DNA of 39,406 nucleotides from Bacteroidaceae bacterium. GTDB lineage: Bacteria > Bacteroidota > Bacteroidia > Bacteroidales > Bacteroidaceae. The translations under genes and the position numbers were made by a program. Below the pieces are notes generated by a model. That model saw only the letters and a list, made by a program, of their open reading frames with translations, made no database searches and was not told the origin of the DNA. The first letter of the stretch is position 1; each line of letters starts with the position of its first letter. The DNA lies in contig JAILDV010000051.1 in assembly GCA_024688885.1 (NCBI GenBank), positions 1 through 39,406 on the forward strand, in the 5' to 3' direction. Shown piece by piece: positions 16,026-23,784 of the stretch.

Positions 16026-17369
16026 CTAAAATCTCACGCCGAAGGAGGCTTTGGCACTCCAATCGTTGATGTGACCATGTCCTGTCTTGTAGCGATAGCT
16101 GAAGGTGTCGAACTGCGCATAGAGACTGACAAAGTAGCGGCTCCACTGATAAGCGACGGTGGCACGGGCATCGAAGTTGATGCTCACACGACCATTACGG
16201 TTTTGAGTTCCATAGGGTTCGAGCGTAAGGTCGTTCTCTGTGAACAGATAGGCATGATTCCAATCATACTCGTCGGGTTCGCAGTAGTGCAGATCTTCCT
16301 TATTTTCGGCAATGTACTGGTTGAGCCTTTCGACATTCTCTGCCTCAGGAGCATCGTTGTTCCAGATATTCTTCAAATCGTCTTCTGGCACCCAAAGTTT
16401 CTTGTATTTCACATAGTCCTTGTCGTCATCGTCAGAGAGGGCAAAGGTCTTTCGTGAATAGGGGGAGTCGTAGAGCGACACCTTGATTTTGTCGTAGAAG
16501 GTCAGAGAGGGCAGCACGGTGGCATTGATGAGCCATCCCTTTGCTGGCACCCAGTTGTAGGAGTAACCGGCACTCACGCTTGCCTGCCATTGTCTGATGG
16601 TGCCCACCTTGCTCATCATCATGACGAAGTCGGCATCGAGATTGTTGGCAAAGGCATATTTGGAATGGAAGAACGAAATGCCAGCAATGGGCGAACCTGC
16701 CGAACGCTTCTGAATGACAGCCTGACGACGAGCGGCTGCATAGGAGAAACGCTTGTAGTTGAAGATGTAGAAGCCATTCAGATAGAGGGTGCGCGCCTTG
16801 ATGGGGTCCATCAGGCTATAGGAGTCTTTGTCACCTACCACACCTATCTCTCCTGTCTCCTCATCCACATAATGTATTTTCATGTCCACCTCGGGCTCGT
16901 CGGTCTTGAAGGTGTGGTACCGGAAGTTCAGGCTGTAGAACTTGCCTGTAGATGTGAGTGTGAGGCTGGTTCCCTTGTCACCGCCCACATTGACTGCATA
17001 TCCGATGCCATGTCCACGATAACCTACCCATGCACCTACCGATGTGCTCACCTTCGTCAATATGCGGGGGTTCCAATCGATGCCCTCGCCAGGTTCTGCC
17101 TTGGGGAACTGACTACCATCCATGGTGGAGTTCATCTTCAAGTCGGTCTGGTCGTAGGCATTCTGCACCATCACCGACCATGGCTGCTTGGGCATCTCTA
17201 TGTAGCGAGGGTCATGCCCTCTCACTCGTGTAGAGTCGAAAAAGGTGGTAACCTTATCATACACCCCTCTCAGTCCACGTTTGGATACGACAGAATCGGA
17301 GGTGACAGAGTCTTGTGCAAAACCTGACAGGGTGCAAGCAAACAACATGAAAATGAAGATGATTCGCAT
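16026..17369 (-). CDS. DUF4421 family outer-membrane-type protein
   Basis: A 447-residue protein with an N-terminal signal peptide (about residues 1-19, cleavage after GFAQ). The rest shows alternating polar/aromatic strands typical of a beta-barrel, with an ending in Phe (VRF) as in many outer-membrane proteins. The overall pattern fits DUF4421, a family restricted mostly to Bacteroidota and of unknown function. It stands alone on the minus strand between argS and the secreted low-complexity gene. Its promoter (-7 element 17401-17408) is immediately preceded by a heptamer array almost identical to that of the GT9 gene at 29137. Confidence 0.8.
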   Translation of the reverse strand: MRIIFIFMLFACTLSGFAQDSVTSDSVVSKRGLRGVYDKVTTFFDSTRVRGHDPRYIEMPKQPWSVMVQNAYDQTDLKMNSTMDGSQFPKAEPGEGIDWNPRILTKVSTSVGAWVGYRGHGIGYAVNVGGDKGTSLTLTSTGKFYSLNFRYHTFKTDEPEVDMKIHYVDEETGEIGVVGDKDSYSLMDPIKARTLYLNGFYIFNYKRFSYAAARRQAVIQKRSAGSPIAGISFFHSKYAFANNLDADFVMMMSKVGTIRQWQASVSAGYSYNWVPAKGWLINATVLPSLTFYDKIKVSLYDSPYSRKTFALSDDDDKDYVKYKKLWVPEDDLKNIWNNDAPEAENVERLNQYIAENKEDLHYCEPDEYDWNHAYLFTENDLTLEPYGTQNRNGRVSINFDARATVAYQWSRYFVSLYAQFDTFSYRYKTGHGHINDWSAKASFGVRF

Positions 17370-17400
17370 AGTGATTCTGTTTTTATTAGTATTTTGTCTG

Positions 17401-17408
17401 CAAAGGTA
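17401..17408 (-). promoter_or_regulatory. -7 element of the DUF4421 gene
   Basis: The minus strand reads TACCTTTG, a consensus match, 31 bases before the ATG. The -33 position falls inside the heptamer array and lacks TTTG. Confidence 0.75.
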
Positions 17409-17414
17409 GGGAAT

Positions 17415-17446
17415 AATTAGGAATTAGGAATTAGGAATTAGGAATT
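17415..17446. repeat. Period-7 tandem array (AATTAGG) upstream of the DUF4421 gene
   Basis: Four identical AATTAGG units and a partial fifth, starting 6 bases from the -7 element. On the coding strand the unit is CCTAATT, the same unit found upstream of the GT9 gene. Confidence 0.92.
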
Positions 17447-17484
17447 TTTGAAAAAAAGAAGGAACTTAACAGTCCTTTCACACC

Positions 17485-17518
17485 AAAAAGGACTGCTTTT
17501 CTCACGAAGAGCAGTCCT
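17485..17518 (-). terminator. Terminator after the secreted low-complexity gene
   Basis: AGGACTGC (17489-17496) pairs with GCAGTCCT (17511-17518), followed on the minus strand by a run of T. It lies about 130 bases after the stop of the 17649-18710 gene. Confidence 0.8.
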
Positions 17519-17554
17519 CAAACCAATAAAAATCAATTTACCAATATATAGTAG

Positions 17555-17646
17555 AAAGAGAGAGAAATTCGAATGCAGAATGAAATAAGCACGTTTATTT
17601 CTTATGCTGAGATGCATCCTCTCTTATGTAAAGAGAGAGAAATTCG
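17555..17646. repeat. 17-bp direct repeat
   Basis: The word AAAGAGAGAGAAATTCG occurs at 17555-17571 and again at 17630-17646. The second copy ends 2 bases from the stop codon of the low-complexity gene. The interval between holds small palindromic words but no gene. Confidence 0.85.
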
Positions 17647-17648
17647 TC

Positions 17649-18710
17649 TTATCTGCGACCTCCACCTGTACGTCCTCCCACTGCTGCACCTCCACCACGA
17701 GTGCCCATGCTTGCACCACTGCTGCGAGTGCCCATGCTTGCGCCTGCACTGCTACGGGTTCCGATACTTGTACTGGAGCTGGTGCGTGTGCCGATGTTGC
17801 TGCTGCCACGAGAAGGCAGGGTTGGAGCAGTTGTGGTCGTGCTGCGAGTGGCACCATTGAAGCGAGAAGAGCTGTTGATGTTGCTGCCGCTGCGCATGCT
17901 GCTGCCGGCATTGGCACCCACGTTGGTGCGCATCTCGTGACGGTTAGCTTCCACAACGCTGTTCGTAGTCACATTCGTGCTGGGAGTCGTTGGACGAGTC
18001 ACGTTCACGTTCGTGTTCACATTCACGTTGCGATTCACATTCACGTTGGTGTTCGTATTACGGTTCACATTATTATTCATGTTGCCGTTCATGCGTGGAG
18101 CCATATCGTTAGCTCTGCCTGTGCGGGGCGCTGCGCCACGGTATGCACCATTGTTGGGAACCATGCCACCACGAGGGCCCATATTGCCGCGAGGCACATT
18201 GTGAGGAGGAGGAGCCATCCTGTCCCTTCTGGGCGCCATGCCACGGAAGAAGTGACCACCGGTGTAGGTTACCAATGGGCGAGGTGCGCGGTAGTAGTAG
18301 CGGTTCACACCATAGCGGTCGTAGTCGTAGATGCTGAAGCGCCAGCCACGGTTTGCAAACACGATAGGACGATAGAAGTAGGTGTAGTTGATTACACGGT
18401 TCCAGAGTCTTGTGCCGAGCAAATTGCGGAGTGCAATATCGCGTGCAGCCACCACTGCCATGTAGTCGTCGTAGTAGTAACCCAATGCCACATCGTCCAG
18501 ATACTCATTCACGCCCCAAATGTAGTCGTAGTTGATGCGATATATCTCGTCAATGACGAATGGGTCGCTGATACCAAGTGTGTAAGCCATGCGGTCGGTC
18601 AAGAACCGTGCATTGCTGCGCATAGCTGCGATGCTCATGCTCTGAGCGTTGACTGTCATTGCTCCGATGAAGAGGATGACTGCTGCGAGTGTAGTTCTTA
18701 AAGCCTTCAT
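17649..18710 (-). CDS. Secreted low-complexity Asn/Arg/Gly/Ser/Thr-rich protein
   Basis: A 353-residue exported protein: signal peptide about residues 1-22 (AVILFIGAMTVNA, cleavage before Gln). Residues 23-140 look globular and rich in Tyr and Asp. From about 150 onward the protein is low complexity: a Met/Arg/Gly/Pro part, an Asn-Val-Asn-Arg part around 210-250, and a C-terminal Gly-Thr-Arg-Ser-Ser part with repeats of the type GTRSSGASM. It is strongly basic. A role on the cell surface or in binding polyanions is possible but unproved. Own promoter (18809-18840) and terminator (17485-17518), so a single-gene unit. A long antisense frame across it is a composition artefact. Confidence 0.8.
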   Translation of the reverse strand: MKALRTTLAAVILFIGAMTVNAQSMSIAAMRSNARFLTDRMAYTLGISDPFVIDEIYRINYDYIWGVNEYLDDVALGYYYDDYMAVVAARDIALRNLLGTRLWNRVINYTYFYRPIVFANRGWRFSIYDYDRYGVNRYYYRAPRPLVTYTGGHFFRGMAPRRDRMAPPPHNVPRGNMGPRGGMVPNNGAYRGAAPRTGRANDMAPRMNGNMNNNVNRNTNTNVNVNRNVNVNTNVNVTRPTTPSTNVTTNSVVEANRHEMRTNVGANAGSSMRSGSNINSSSRFNGATRSTTTTAPTLPSRGSSNIGTRTSSSTSIGTRSSAGASMGTRSSGASMGTRGGGAAVGGRTGGGRR

Positions 18711-18808
18711 AATCGTATTCTTTTAAAGTGTTAATACTTTGTTTATTTCTATGTTGTTTGACCTTCCAAGAGTCGCTCCACTGTCGGGCTTTTCTTTTGT
18801 TGTCGATG

Positions 18809-18840
18809 CAAAGTTACGGCAAAAAGAAACCCCTCGCAAA
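18809..18840 (-). promoter_or_regulatory. Promoter of the secreted low-complexity gene
   Basis: The minus strand reads TTTG (18837-18840), 20 bp, then TAACTTTG (18809-18816). It predicts a leader of about 95 bases before the ATG at 18710. The -33 element is inside the stem of the rnhB terminator. Confidence 0.8.
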
Positions 18841-18867
18841 TGGCATTTTCCTATTTGCGAGGGGTTT
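18827..18867 (-). terminator. Terminator of rnhB
   Basis: A perfect 15-bp stem (18827-18841 with 18853-18867, AAACCCCTCGCAAAT) and an 11-base loop, 19 bases after the rnhB stop on the minus strand, followed by CTTTTTG. Confidence 0.9.
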
Positions 18868-18886
18868 TTCCCTATTTGGTGAGGGG

Positions 18887-19561
18887 TCATGCGAAGGGAA
18901 GTTCGAGTTGCACGGCTCCCAACAGATTGAATGTCATTCGATGATAAGGCGTTGTGCCATGATTCTCAATGCCTTGCCGATGTTCCTTTGTAGGATAGCC
19001 CGCATTGTGATCCCAACCATAGAAAGGAAACTCCTGATGCAATTTTTTCATGTAATCATCGCGATAAGTCTTTGCCAAGATGGATGCCGCAGCAATGGAG
19101 AGGTATTTCCCGTCACCTTTCACGATGGTGGTGTGAGGAATCAGCCCCCCTCTTATTCCCCCAAGAGGAGAAGAACCATCCGGACGGTTTCCCTCCCCCT
19201 TGGGGGCTGGGGAACTATACGGCAGGAACTTGTTGCCGTCGATAATCAAATGCTCTGGCCGTACCTTCAACCCATCAATGGCACGGTGCATTGCCGTGAT
19301 GCTGGCACGCAGGATGTTCATCTCGTCAATCTCTTGTGGAGTGACAACACCTAATGCCCATGCCACTGCATCGCGTTCTATCTCCTCGCGCAACCGATAG
19401 CGCTGCTTGGCAGAAAGCTGCTTGGAGTCGTTCAGCAGGTCATTATGGTAGTCGGGCGGCAAGATGACCGCTGCAGCATACACACTACCCGCCAAACATC
19501 CTCTGCCAGCCTCATCACAGCCAGCTTCGATGACACCTTGCTTATAATATGGTAATAACAT
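18887..19561 (-). CDS. rnhB: Ribonuclease HII with an internal repeat-derived insert
   Basis: A 224-residue RNase HII, which cuts the RNA strand of RNA-DNA hybrids and removes single ribonucleotides from DNA. Catalytic acidic residues are visible as D16-E17 in DEAGRG, D108 in IDGN and D168 in TYRDDYM. The segment IVKGD (146-150) and AAASILAK (157-164) are family typical. Most RNase HII proteins are near 200 residues. Here residues about 116-140, rich in Pro, Gly and Ser, sit between KFLPY and [10 protein letters not shown], which are normally almost adjacent. Their DNA (19142-19216) looks like an intergenic repeat. The reading frame and all catalytic residues are kept, so the enzyme is probably active. 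Confidence 0.95.
   Translation of the reverse strand: MLLPYYKQGVIEAGCDEAGRGCLAGSVYAAAVILPPDYHNDLLNDSKQLSAKQRYRLREEIERDAVAWALGVVTPQEIDEMNILRASITAMHRAIDGLKVRPEHLIIDGNKFLPYSSPAPKGEGNRPDGSSPLGGIRGGLIPHTTIVKGDGKYLSIAAASILAKTYRDDYMKKLHQEFPFYGWDHNAGYPTKEHRQGIENHGTTPYHRMTFNLLGAVQLELPFA
19142..19216. repeat. Repeat-like segment inserted in frame in rnhB
   Basis: A 75-bp stretch with runs of C and G arranged as palindromic words (CCCCCAAGAGGAG and CTCCCCCTTGGGGG) around the core TCCGGACGGTTTCCC (19179-19193). The same core with one change lies at 244-258 in an intergenic palindromic element. Its length is a multiple of three. Confidence 0.75.
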
Positions 19562-19567
19562 TGATTG

Positions 19568-19841
19568 AAGTTTCGGGAGTTATTTTTTCAACAACTAATT
19601 TTCCGAATGTGGTGAATCGTTTTTAATGGGCAAGCCCGACGAATGAAATCCTTCTGATTTCTCCGAATGCGGAACGCCCGCCATTCGTTTTCCTTCGTTG
19701 CCGTCCCACGGCATTGAAAAGAAAATAGATTCGTTTCATTAGTTCTATTGGCTACGCCGAGCTAAAGGTTCGTTGTTAAAGAAATCTGTAAGTGGTTTTT
19801 ATAACTTCCGAAATTTGAGACATTGAAAATTCAGGAGTTAT
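19568..19841. repeat. Three copies of a 16-bp word in an intergenic element
   Basis: ATAACTTCCGAAATTT (19801-19816, plus) has an inverted partner at 19568-19583 and another at 19826-19841, with two to three mismatches. The first pair bounds about 250 bp like terminal inverted repeats. The second pair can form a hairpin just after the SDR gene's stop and could serve as its terminator. No coding region is seen in 19562-19892. It contains GC-rich palindromic words (around 19660-19685 and 19700-19725). Confidence 0.6.
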
Positions 19842-19892
19842 CGAAGTTAATCACATGCAAGCCTTTAGCGACGAAGTCAAACTTCTGATTGA

Positions 19893-20702
19893 TTATTTGG
19901 GCTGTTTGCCGATATATGCCAGGATGCCACCATCTACATATAATATGTGTCCGTTCACTGCATCGGAAGCTTTCGATGCCAAGAACACGGCAGGACCACC
20001 CAACTCTTCAGGGTCAAGCCATCGACCTGCAGGAGTTTTGGCACAAATGAAAGAATCGAACGGATGACGGCTGCCATCAGGTTGACGCTCACGCAAAGGA
20101 GCTGTCTGAGGAGTGGCGATGTAGCCAGGACCAATGGCATTGCATTGGATGTTGTATTCGCCATATTCGGAGCAGATGTTGCGTGTGAGCATCTTCAAGC
20201 CACCTTTGGCAGCAGCATAGGCACTCACCGTCTCACGCCCCAACTCACTCATCATGGAGCAGATATTGATAATCTTGCCCTCTCTGCGCTCCATCATCTC
20301 AGGCAGCACAGCACTGGCACAAATGTATGGAGCCACGAGGTCGATGTCAATCACTTCCTGAAACTCAGCACGAGCCATCTCATGCATGGGGATGCGCTTG
20401 ATGATACCTGCATTGTTCACGAGAATGTCAATCTGCCCCACCTCCTGATGAATCTTCTCCACCAGCTCCTTCACTCCCTTCTCATCGGTCACGTCACAAA
20501 GGTAGCCCTTCACATTCGTGATGCCTGCCGCCTTGTAGTTATCAAGCCCCACTTGCAAAGACTCCTTGCTTCGGGCGTTGAACACCACTGTTTTCGCACC
20601 AGCCTTTACAAAAGCCTTGGCGATGTTGAAACCAATACCATAAGAAGCGCCTGTCACCCAAGCGTTCTTACCTTCCAAAGAAAATTCAGATAAATCTGCC
20701 AT
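19893..20702 (-). CDS. SDR oxidoreductase, gluconate 5-dehydrogenase or KduD-like
   Basis: A 269-residue classical short-chain dehydrogenase. Cofactor motif TGASYGIG (17-24), NNAG (96-99), catalytic Ser149, Tyr162 and Lys166 (YAAAK). The C-terminal GGPAVFLASKASDAVNGHILYVDGG-like region is typical of the gluconate 5-dehydrogenase / 2-deoxy-D-gluconate 3-dehydrogenase group, which interconvert keto and hydroxy sugar acids with NAD(P)H. Exact substrate cannot be read from sequence. No uronate or gluconate pathway genes are adjacent. It has its own strong promoter and stands alone. Confidence 0.85.
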   Translation of the reverse strand: MADLSEFSLEGKNAWVTGASYGIGFNIAKAFVKAGAKTVVFNARSKESLQVGLDNYKAAGITNVKGYLCDVTDEKGVKELVEKIHQEVGQIDILVNNAGIIKRIPMHEMARAEFQEVIDIDLVAPYICASAVLPEMMERREGKIINICSMMSELGRETVSAYAAAKGGLKMLTRNICSEYGEYNIQCNAIGPGYIATPQTAPLRERQPDGSRHPFDSFICAKTPAGRWLDPEELGGPAVFLASKASDAVNGHILYVDGGILAYIGKQPK

Positions 20703-20735
20703 AAGATATTTGTTTTAGTTAATTAGTTCGGTTTG

Positions 20736-20766
20736 CAAAGGTAGCACAAATTGAATACAATACAAA
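20736..20766 (-). promoter_or_regulatory. Promoter of the SDR gene
   Basis: The minus strand reads TTTG (20763-20766), 19 bp, then TACCTTTG (20736-20743), a full consensus match. The leader is about 30 bases. Confidence 0.88.
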
Positions 20767-20962
20767 ATAAAAAAGCTATTTTTATACATATTGGGGAGAT
20801 GAAAAGTGCATAAAAGAAGCCCCTGCGCTTCCAACTTGGGCACCGACTTCGGAATCAACCTGCGATGCGCTTGGGGAAGGTTGGGGCTATGCTTTTTTGT
20901 CTAATGTGGGGGCAAAGTTAGCGTTTTTGTTTTATTTAGTTGTATGTTTGAAGGAAAATATT

Positions 20963-20970
20963 TAATTTTG
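20963..20970 (+). promoter_or_regulatory. -7 element of the glycan operon
   Basis: TAATTTTG matches TAnnTTTG, with GTTG about 20 bp upstream as a weak -33 element. It sets the DUF4254 start at 21001, since an in-frame ATG at 20944 lies upstream of the expected transcript start. Confidence 0.65.
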
Positions 20971-21000
20971 CAGCGGATTTTAACATTAAAACGACTTTTT

Positions 21001-21603
21001 ATGCGTTTCACAGAACTTGCATACCCCATTTTTGAGCAATCAATAAAAGACTATCATGTAGATGACAATATTGACCAACCTGTCAAAAATCCATACGAGG
21101 TTGGACGCATCGAACACGACCTGTACATGAAGAACTGGATTGACACGGTGCAGTGGCATTTTGAGGACATCATACGCGACCCTCAGATTGACCCCGCAGA
21201 GGCACTGGTACTGAAAAGACGCATCGACAAGAGCAATCAGGACAGAACAGATTTGGTGGAGACGATTGACTCGTGGTTCTGGACAAAATATAAGGACGTG
21301 TCGGTGAAGGCTGATGCCACCATCAATACGGAGAGCCCTGCATGGGCAGTGGACAGATTGTCAATTCTTGCTCTGAAGATTTATCACATGAAGGAGCAGG
21401 TGGAGCGCAAGGATGCATCTGCCGAGCACAAGGCAACGTGTCAGAAGAAGCTGGATGTGCTTTTGGAACAAAGAAAAGACCTCTCAACTGCCATTGACCA
21501 ATTGATTGAGGACATCGAGGCGGGTAGAAAATACATGAAAGTGTATAAGCAGATGAAGATGTATAACGACCCAGACACGAATCCTGTGCTGTATAAAAAA
21601 TAG
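21001..21603 (+). CDS. DUF4254 domain protein, first gene of the glycan operon
   Basis: A 200-residue soluble, highly charged, mostly helical protein matching DUF4254 in overall pattern, including an early NPYEVGRIEHDLY-like segment and a C-terminal helix ending in DPDTNPVLYK. The biochemical role of the family is not known to me. It is commonly met beside glycosyltransferases of LPS/LOS clusters in Bacteroidota. The start at 21001 follows from the -7 element at 20963. Only 3 bases separate its stop from the next glycosyltransferase, which argues for a shared job in surface glycan assembly. Confidence 0.8.
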   Translation: MRFTELAYPIFEQSIKDYHVDDNIDQPVKNPYEVGRIEHDLYMKNWIDTVQWHFEDIIRDPQIDPAEALVLKRRIDKSNQDRTDLVETIDSWFWTKYKDVSVKADATINTESPAWAVDRLSILALKIYHMKEQVERKDASAEHKATCQKKLDVLLEQRKDLSTAIDQLIEDIEAGRKYMKVYKQMKMYNDPDTNPVLYKK

Positions 21604-21606
21604 AGG

Positions 21607-22710
21607 ATGAGAATCGGTTTCGACGCTAAGCGTCTGTACAACAATTTCACGGGTTTGGGAAACCACAGCAGAACGACGATTGACATTCTGACTGCTGAGT
21701 TTCCCAACAATGAATATTGGCTGTACACACCAAAGGTGAGACTGAACGGGGCAACACTGCCATACATCGGGAAGAAGGGATGCCACACAGTGACTCCCAA
21801 AGGGGTGATGAGAGGCAGTGCGTGGAGAACGTACGGACTGGTGAACCAGATGAAGAAGGACTCCATTGATGTGTTCCACGGATTGAGCAACGAGATGCCT
21901 GTGGGGCTATTCCATTCGGGCATTGCATCAGTGGTGACCATTCACGATGTGGCGTTCAAGACATTCCCTGACATGTATCATTGGCACGACCGAAAGATTT
22001 ACGACATGAAGTGGCAATATGCCTGCAATCATGCCGACCACATCATCTGCATCAGCGAATGCACGAAGAAGGATGTGCTGGAGTTTTACAATGTGCCGGA
22101 ACATAAGGTGGAGGTGATTTACCAGCCCGTGAATCCCATCTACTATCAGAAACCCATCGAGCGCGACAACCTTCCTCCTTACCTGTTGTATGTGGGCAGT
22201 GTGAATTCCAGAAAGAATCTGTTAGGTGTGGTGAAGGCCATGGAACTGATGCCCAAAGATTTGCAATTACCTCTCATGGTAGTGGGTGGTGGTGGAAGCT
22301 ACAAGCAGAAAGTGAAGCAATACATAGCGGAGAAGGGCATGGAGAGTCGTGTAGTGTGGCCAGACATGATGGATGGTGAAGGGCTGAAACGCCTCTACAC
22401 GAATGCGGAGATGCTGGTTTATCCTTCTTTCTACGAAGGCTTTGGATTGCCAGTGGTGGAGGCTCAATTGTGTGGATGTCCTGTAGTGACAAGCAATGTG
22501 AGCAGTTTGCCTGAGGCGGGAGGACCTTTCGCTTTGCAAGCCGACCCCAACAGTCCTGAAGACATCTGCGAAAAGATGACACGATTGCTTACTGATACAG
22601 AATTGCGGCAGAAAACCATAGAAGGTGGCAGGCAATATGCAGCAGAGACCTTTAATCCTCGCAAATTGGCAAGACAGCTGATGGGAGTATATGAAAAACT
22701 AAAAAACTAA
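21607..22710 (+). CDS. Glycosyltransferase, GT4 family
   Basis: A 367-residue GT-B fold enzyme. It begins with a short RIGFDAKRLYNNFTGLG segment typical of mannosyltransferase-like GT4 proteins. The middle has an ICISECTKKD segment, a typical N-/C-lobe boundary. The C-lobe has the YEGFGLPVVEAQLCG segment with the E-x7-E arrangement that contacts the sugar nucleotide. No membrane helix, so it acts on the cytoplasmic face. It is the second gene in the operon with DUF4254, a HisC-like enzyme, a nucleotidyltransferase and LicD. Donor and acceptor cannot be stated. Confidence 0.9.
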   Translation: MRIGFDAKRLYNNFTGLGNHSRTTIDILTAEFPNNEYWLYTPKVRLNGATLPYIGKKGCHTVTPKGVMRGSAWRTYGLVNQMKKDSIDVFHGLSNEMPVGLFHSGIASVVTIHDVAFKTFPDMYHWHDRKIYDMKWQYACNHADHIICISECTKKDVLEFYNVPEHKVEVIYQPVNPIYYQKPIERDNLPPYLLYVGSVNSRKNLLGVVKAMELMPKDLQLPLMVVGGGGSYKQKVKQYIAEKGMESRVVWPDMMDGEGLKRLYTNAEMLVYPSFYEGFGLPVVEAQLCGCPVVTSNVSSLPEAGGPFALQADPNSPEDICEKMTRLLTDTELRQKTIEGGRQYAAETFNPRKLARQLMGVYEKLKN

Positions 22711-22717
22711 AAGAGAT

Positions 22718-23761
22718 ATGAATTTTCTTGACAGAAATGAATTTAACTTTGAGCCTTCACAGAAAGTGAAGGACGCTATCAAGAACTTTGACCCAAAGGA
22801 TTTGTGCTTCTATACACGTATCTATGATCAGGGAAAAAAGAGTGTGGTCAGCGTGCGCGTAAGCGAGATTTATGGAGTGCCTGAGGAGCAAGTGTTGCTG
22901 GCATATGGCGGTGAGGATATCCTGAAGAATTCCATCCACTATTTCCTGACGAAGGGGGACAACAGAAAAATTCTTATCCCAGAGTTTTCATGGTGGTACT
23001 ACAACAGAGTGGCAAGTGAATGTGACGGTGTGTTTGAGATGTATCCCTTGCATGAGCAGGAGGACACTTTTGCCTATGACGTGAATGAAATCATCGAATA
23101 CACCAACCGTGTACATCCTCGCATGTTGTTGCTGGCTTCGCCAAATAATCCTACGGGCAACAGCTTGAGCAGTGAGGAAATCGGACGCATTATGGAGAAT
23201 ATCCCTAACGATACGATGGTGCTGGTGGATGAGGCGTACGCGTCGTTCATCACAAGCGATGTTGATTATATTGCCCCCTTGGTGAACAAATATTCCAACC
23301 TCATCATTTCACGCACATTGTCGAAGTTCTACGGATTGCCAGGACTTCGCTGTGGTTTTGGTTTCATCGGTAAGGGACACGACCAATTCTTGAGCTATGT
23401 GAACAAATATTTAGGCTACAACCGCTTCAGTGAGGCGGTGGCTTTGGCTGCCCTTGACAGCGATGAGCACTACCGTAAGGTGGCTGAACAGATGGATTGG
23501 GGACGTCAGCTATACAAGAAGGAGCTGGGCAATCTGCCCGGTTTCAAGGTGTATAAGAGTGTAGCCAACTTCATCCTCATCAAGTATCCTATTACCATCA
23601 AGGAAGCTTTGCAAAAAGAATTGGCTGCACAGGACTACAAAATCAAGTTTATGGGCGACCCGGGCTTGGAGTCATGCTTACGCATCACACTCGGAAGACC
23701 CGAACAGACACAAGTCGTATGTGACACTATCAAACAGGTCTTCCTTGCCTCTAAACTCTAA
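22718..23761 (+). CDS. HisC-like PLP-dependent aminotransferase or decarboxylase
   Basis: A 347-residue fold type I PLP enzyme. Visible: SPNNPTG (141-147), DEAYASF (171-177), PLP lysine K203 in SRTLSKFYGLPGLRCGF, and a C-terminal LRITLGRP that binds the substrate carboxylate or phosphate. It is closest in pattern to histidinol-phosphate aminotransferase. It is not in a histidine operon. It lies between a glycosyltransferase and a LicC-like gene. HisC-like enzymes in capsule clusters of other bacteria (for example Campylobacter jejuni) make ethanolamine phosphate or serinol phosphate. A similar role here is inference. The final codons and the TAA stop are provided by a heptamer array (23749-23784). 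Confidence 0.85.
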   Translation: MNFLDRNEFNFEPSQKVKDAIKNFDPKDLCFYTRIYDQGKKSVVSVRVSEIYGVPEEQVLLAYGGEDILKNSIHYFLTKGDNRKILIPEFSWWYYNRVASECDGVFEMYPLHEQEDTFAYDVNEIIEYTNRVHPRMLLLASPNNPTGNSLSSEEIGRIMENIPNDTMVLVDEAYASFITSDVDYIAPLVNKYSNLIISRTLSKFYGLPGLRCGFGFIGKGHDQFLSYVNKYLGYNRFSEAVALAALDSDEHYRKVAEQMDWGRQLYKKELGNLPGFKVYKSVANFILIKYPITIKEALQKELAAQDYKIKFMGDPGLESCLRITLGRPEQTQVVCDTIKQVFLASKL

Positions 23762-23784
23762 ACCCTCAACTCTATACTCCTAAC
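23749..23784. repeat. Period-7 tandem array between the HisC-like and LicC-like genes
   Basis: Units in order: CTCTAAA, CTCTAAA, CCCTCAA, CTCTATA, CTCCTAAC. It overlaps the last codons and the stop of the upstream gene and ends directly at the start codon of the next. Confidence 0.9.

Noticed and set aside
16590..17327. 245-codon plus-strand frame opposite the DUF4421 gene
   Set aside because: It is a shadow frame. The minus-strand gene has a signal peptide and a consensus promoter.
17604..18701. Long open frame (365 codons) on the plus strand opposite the secreted protein gene
   Set aside because: It is an antisense artefact of the repetitive GC-skewed gene. The minus-strand frame has a signal peptide, promoter and terminator.
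20817..20888. Possible long hairpin upstream of the DUF4254 gene
   Set aside because: Only short AGCCCC/GGGGCT ends pair well, and the interior does not. No transcript is expected to reach it.
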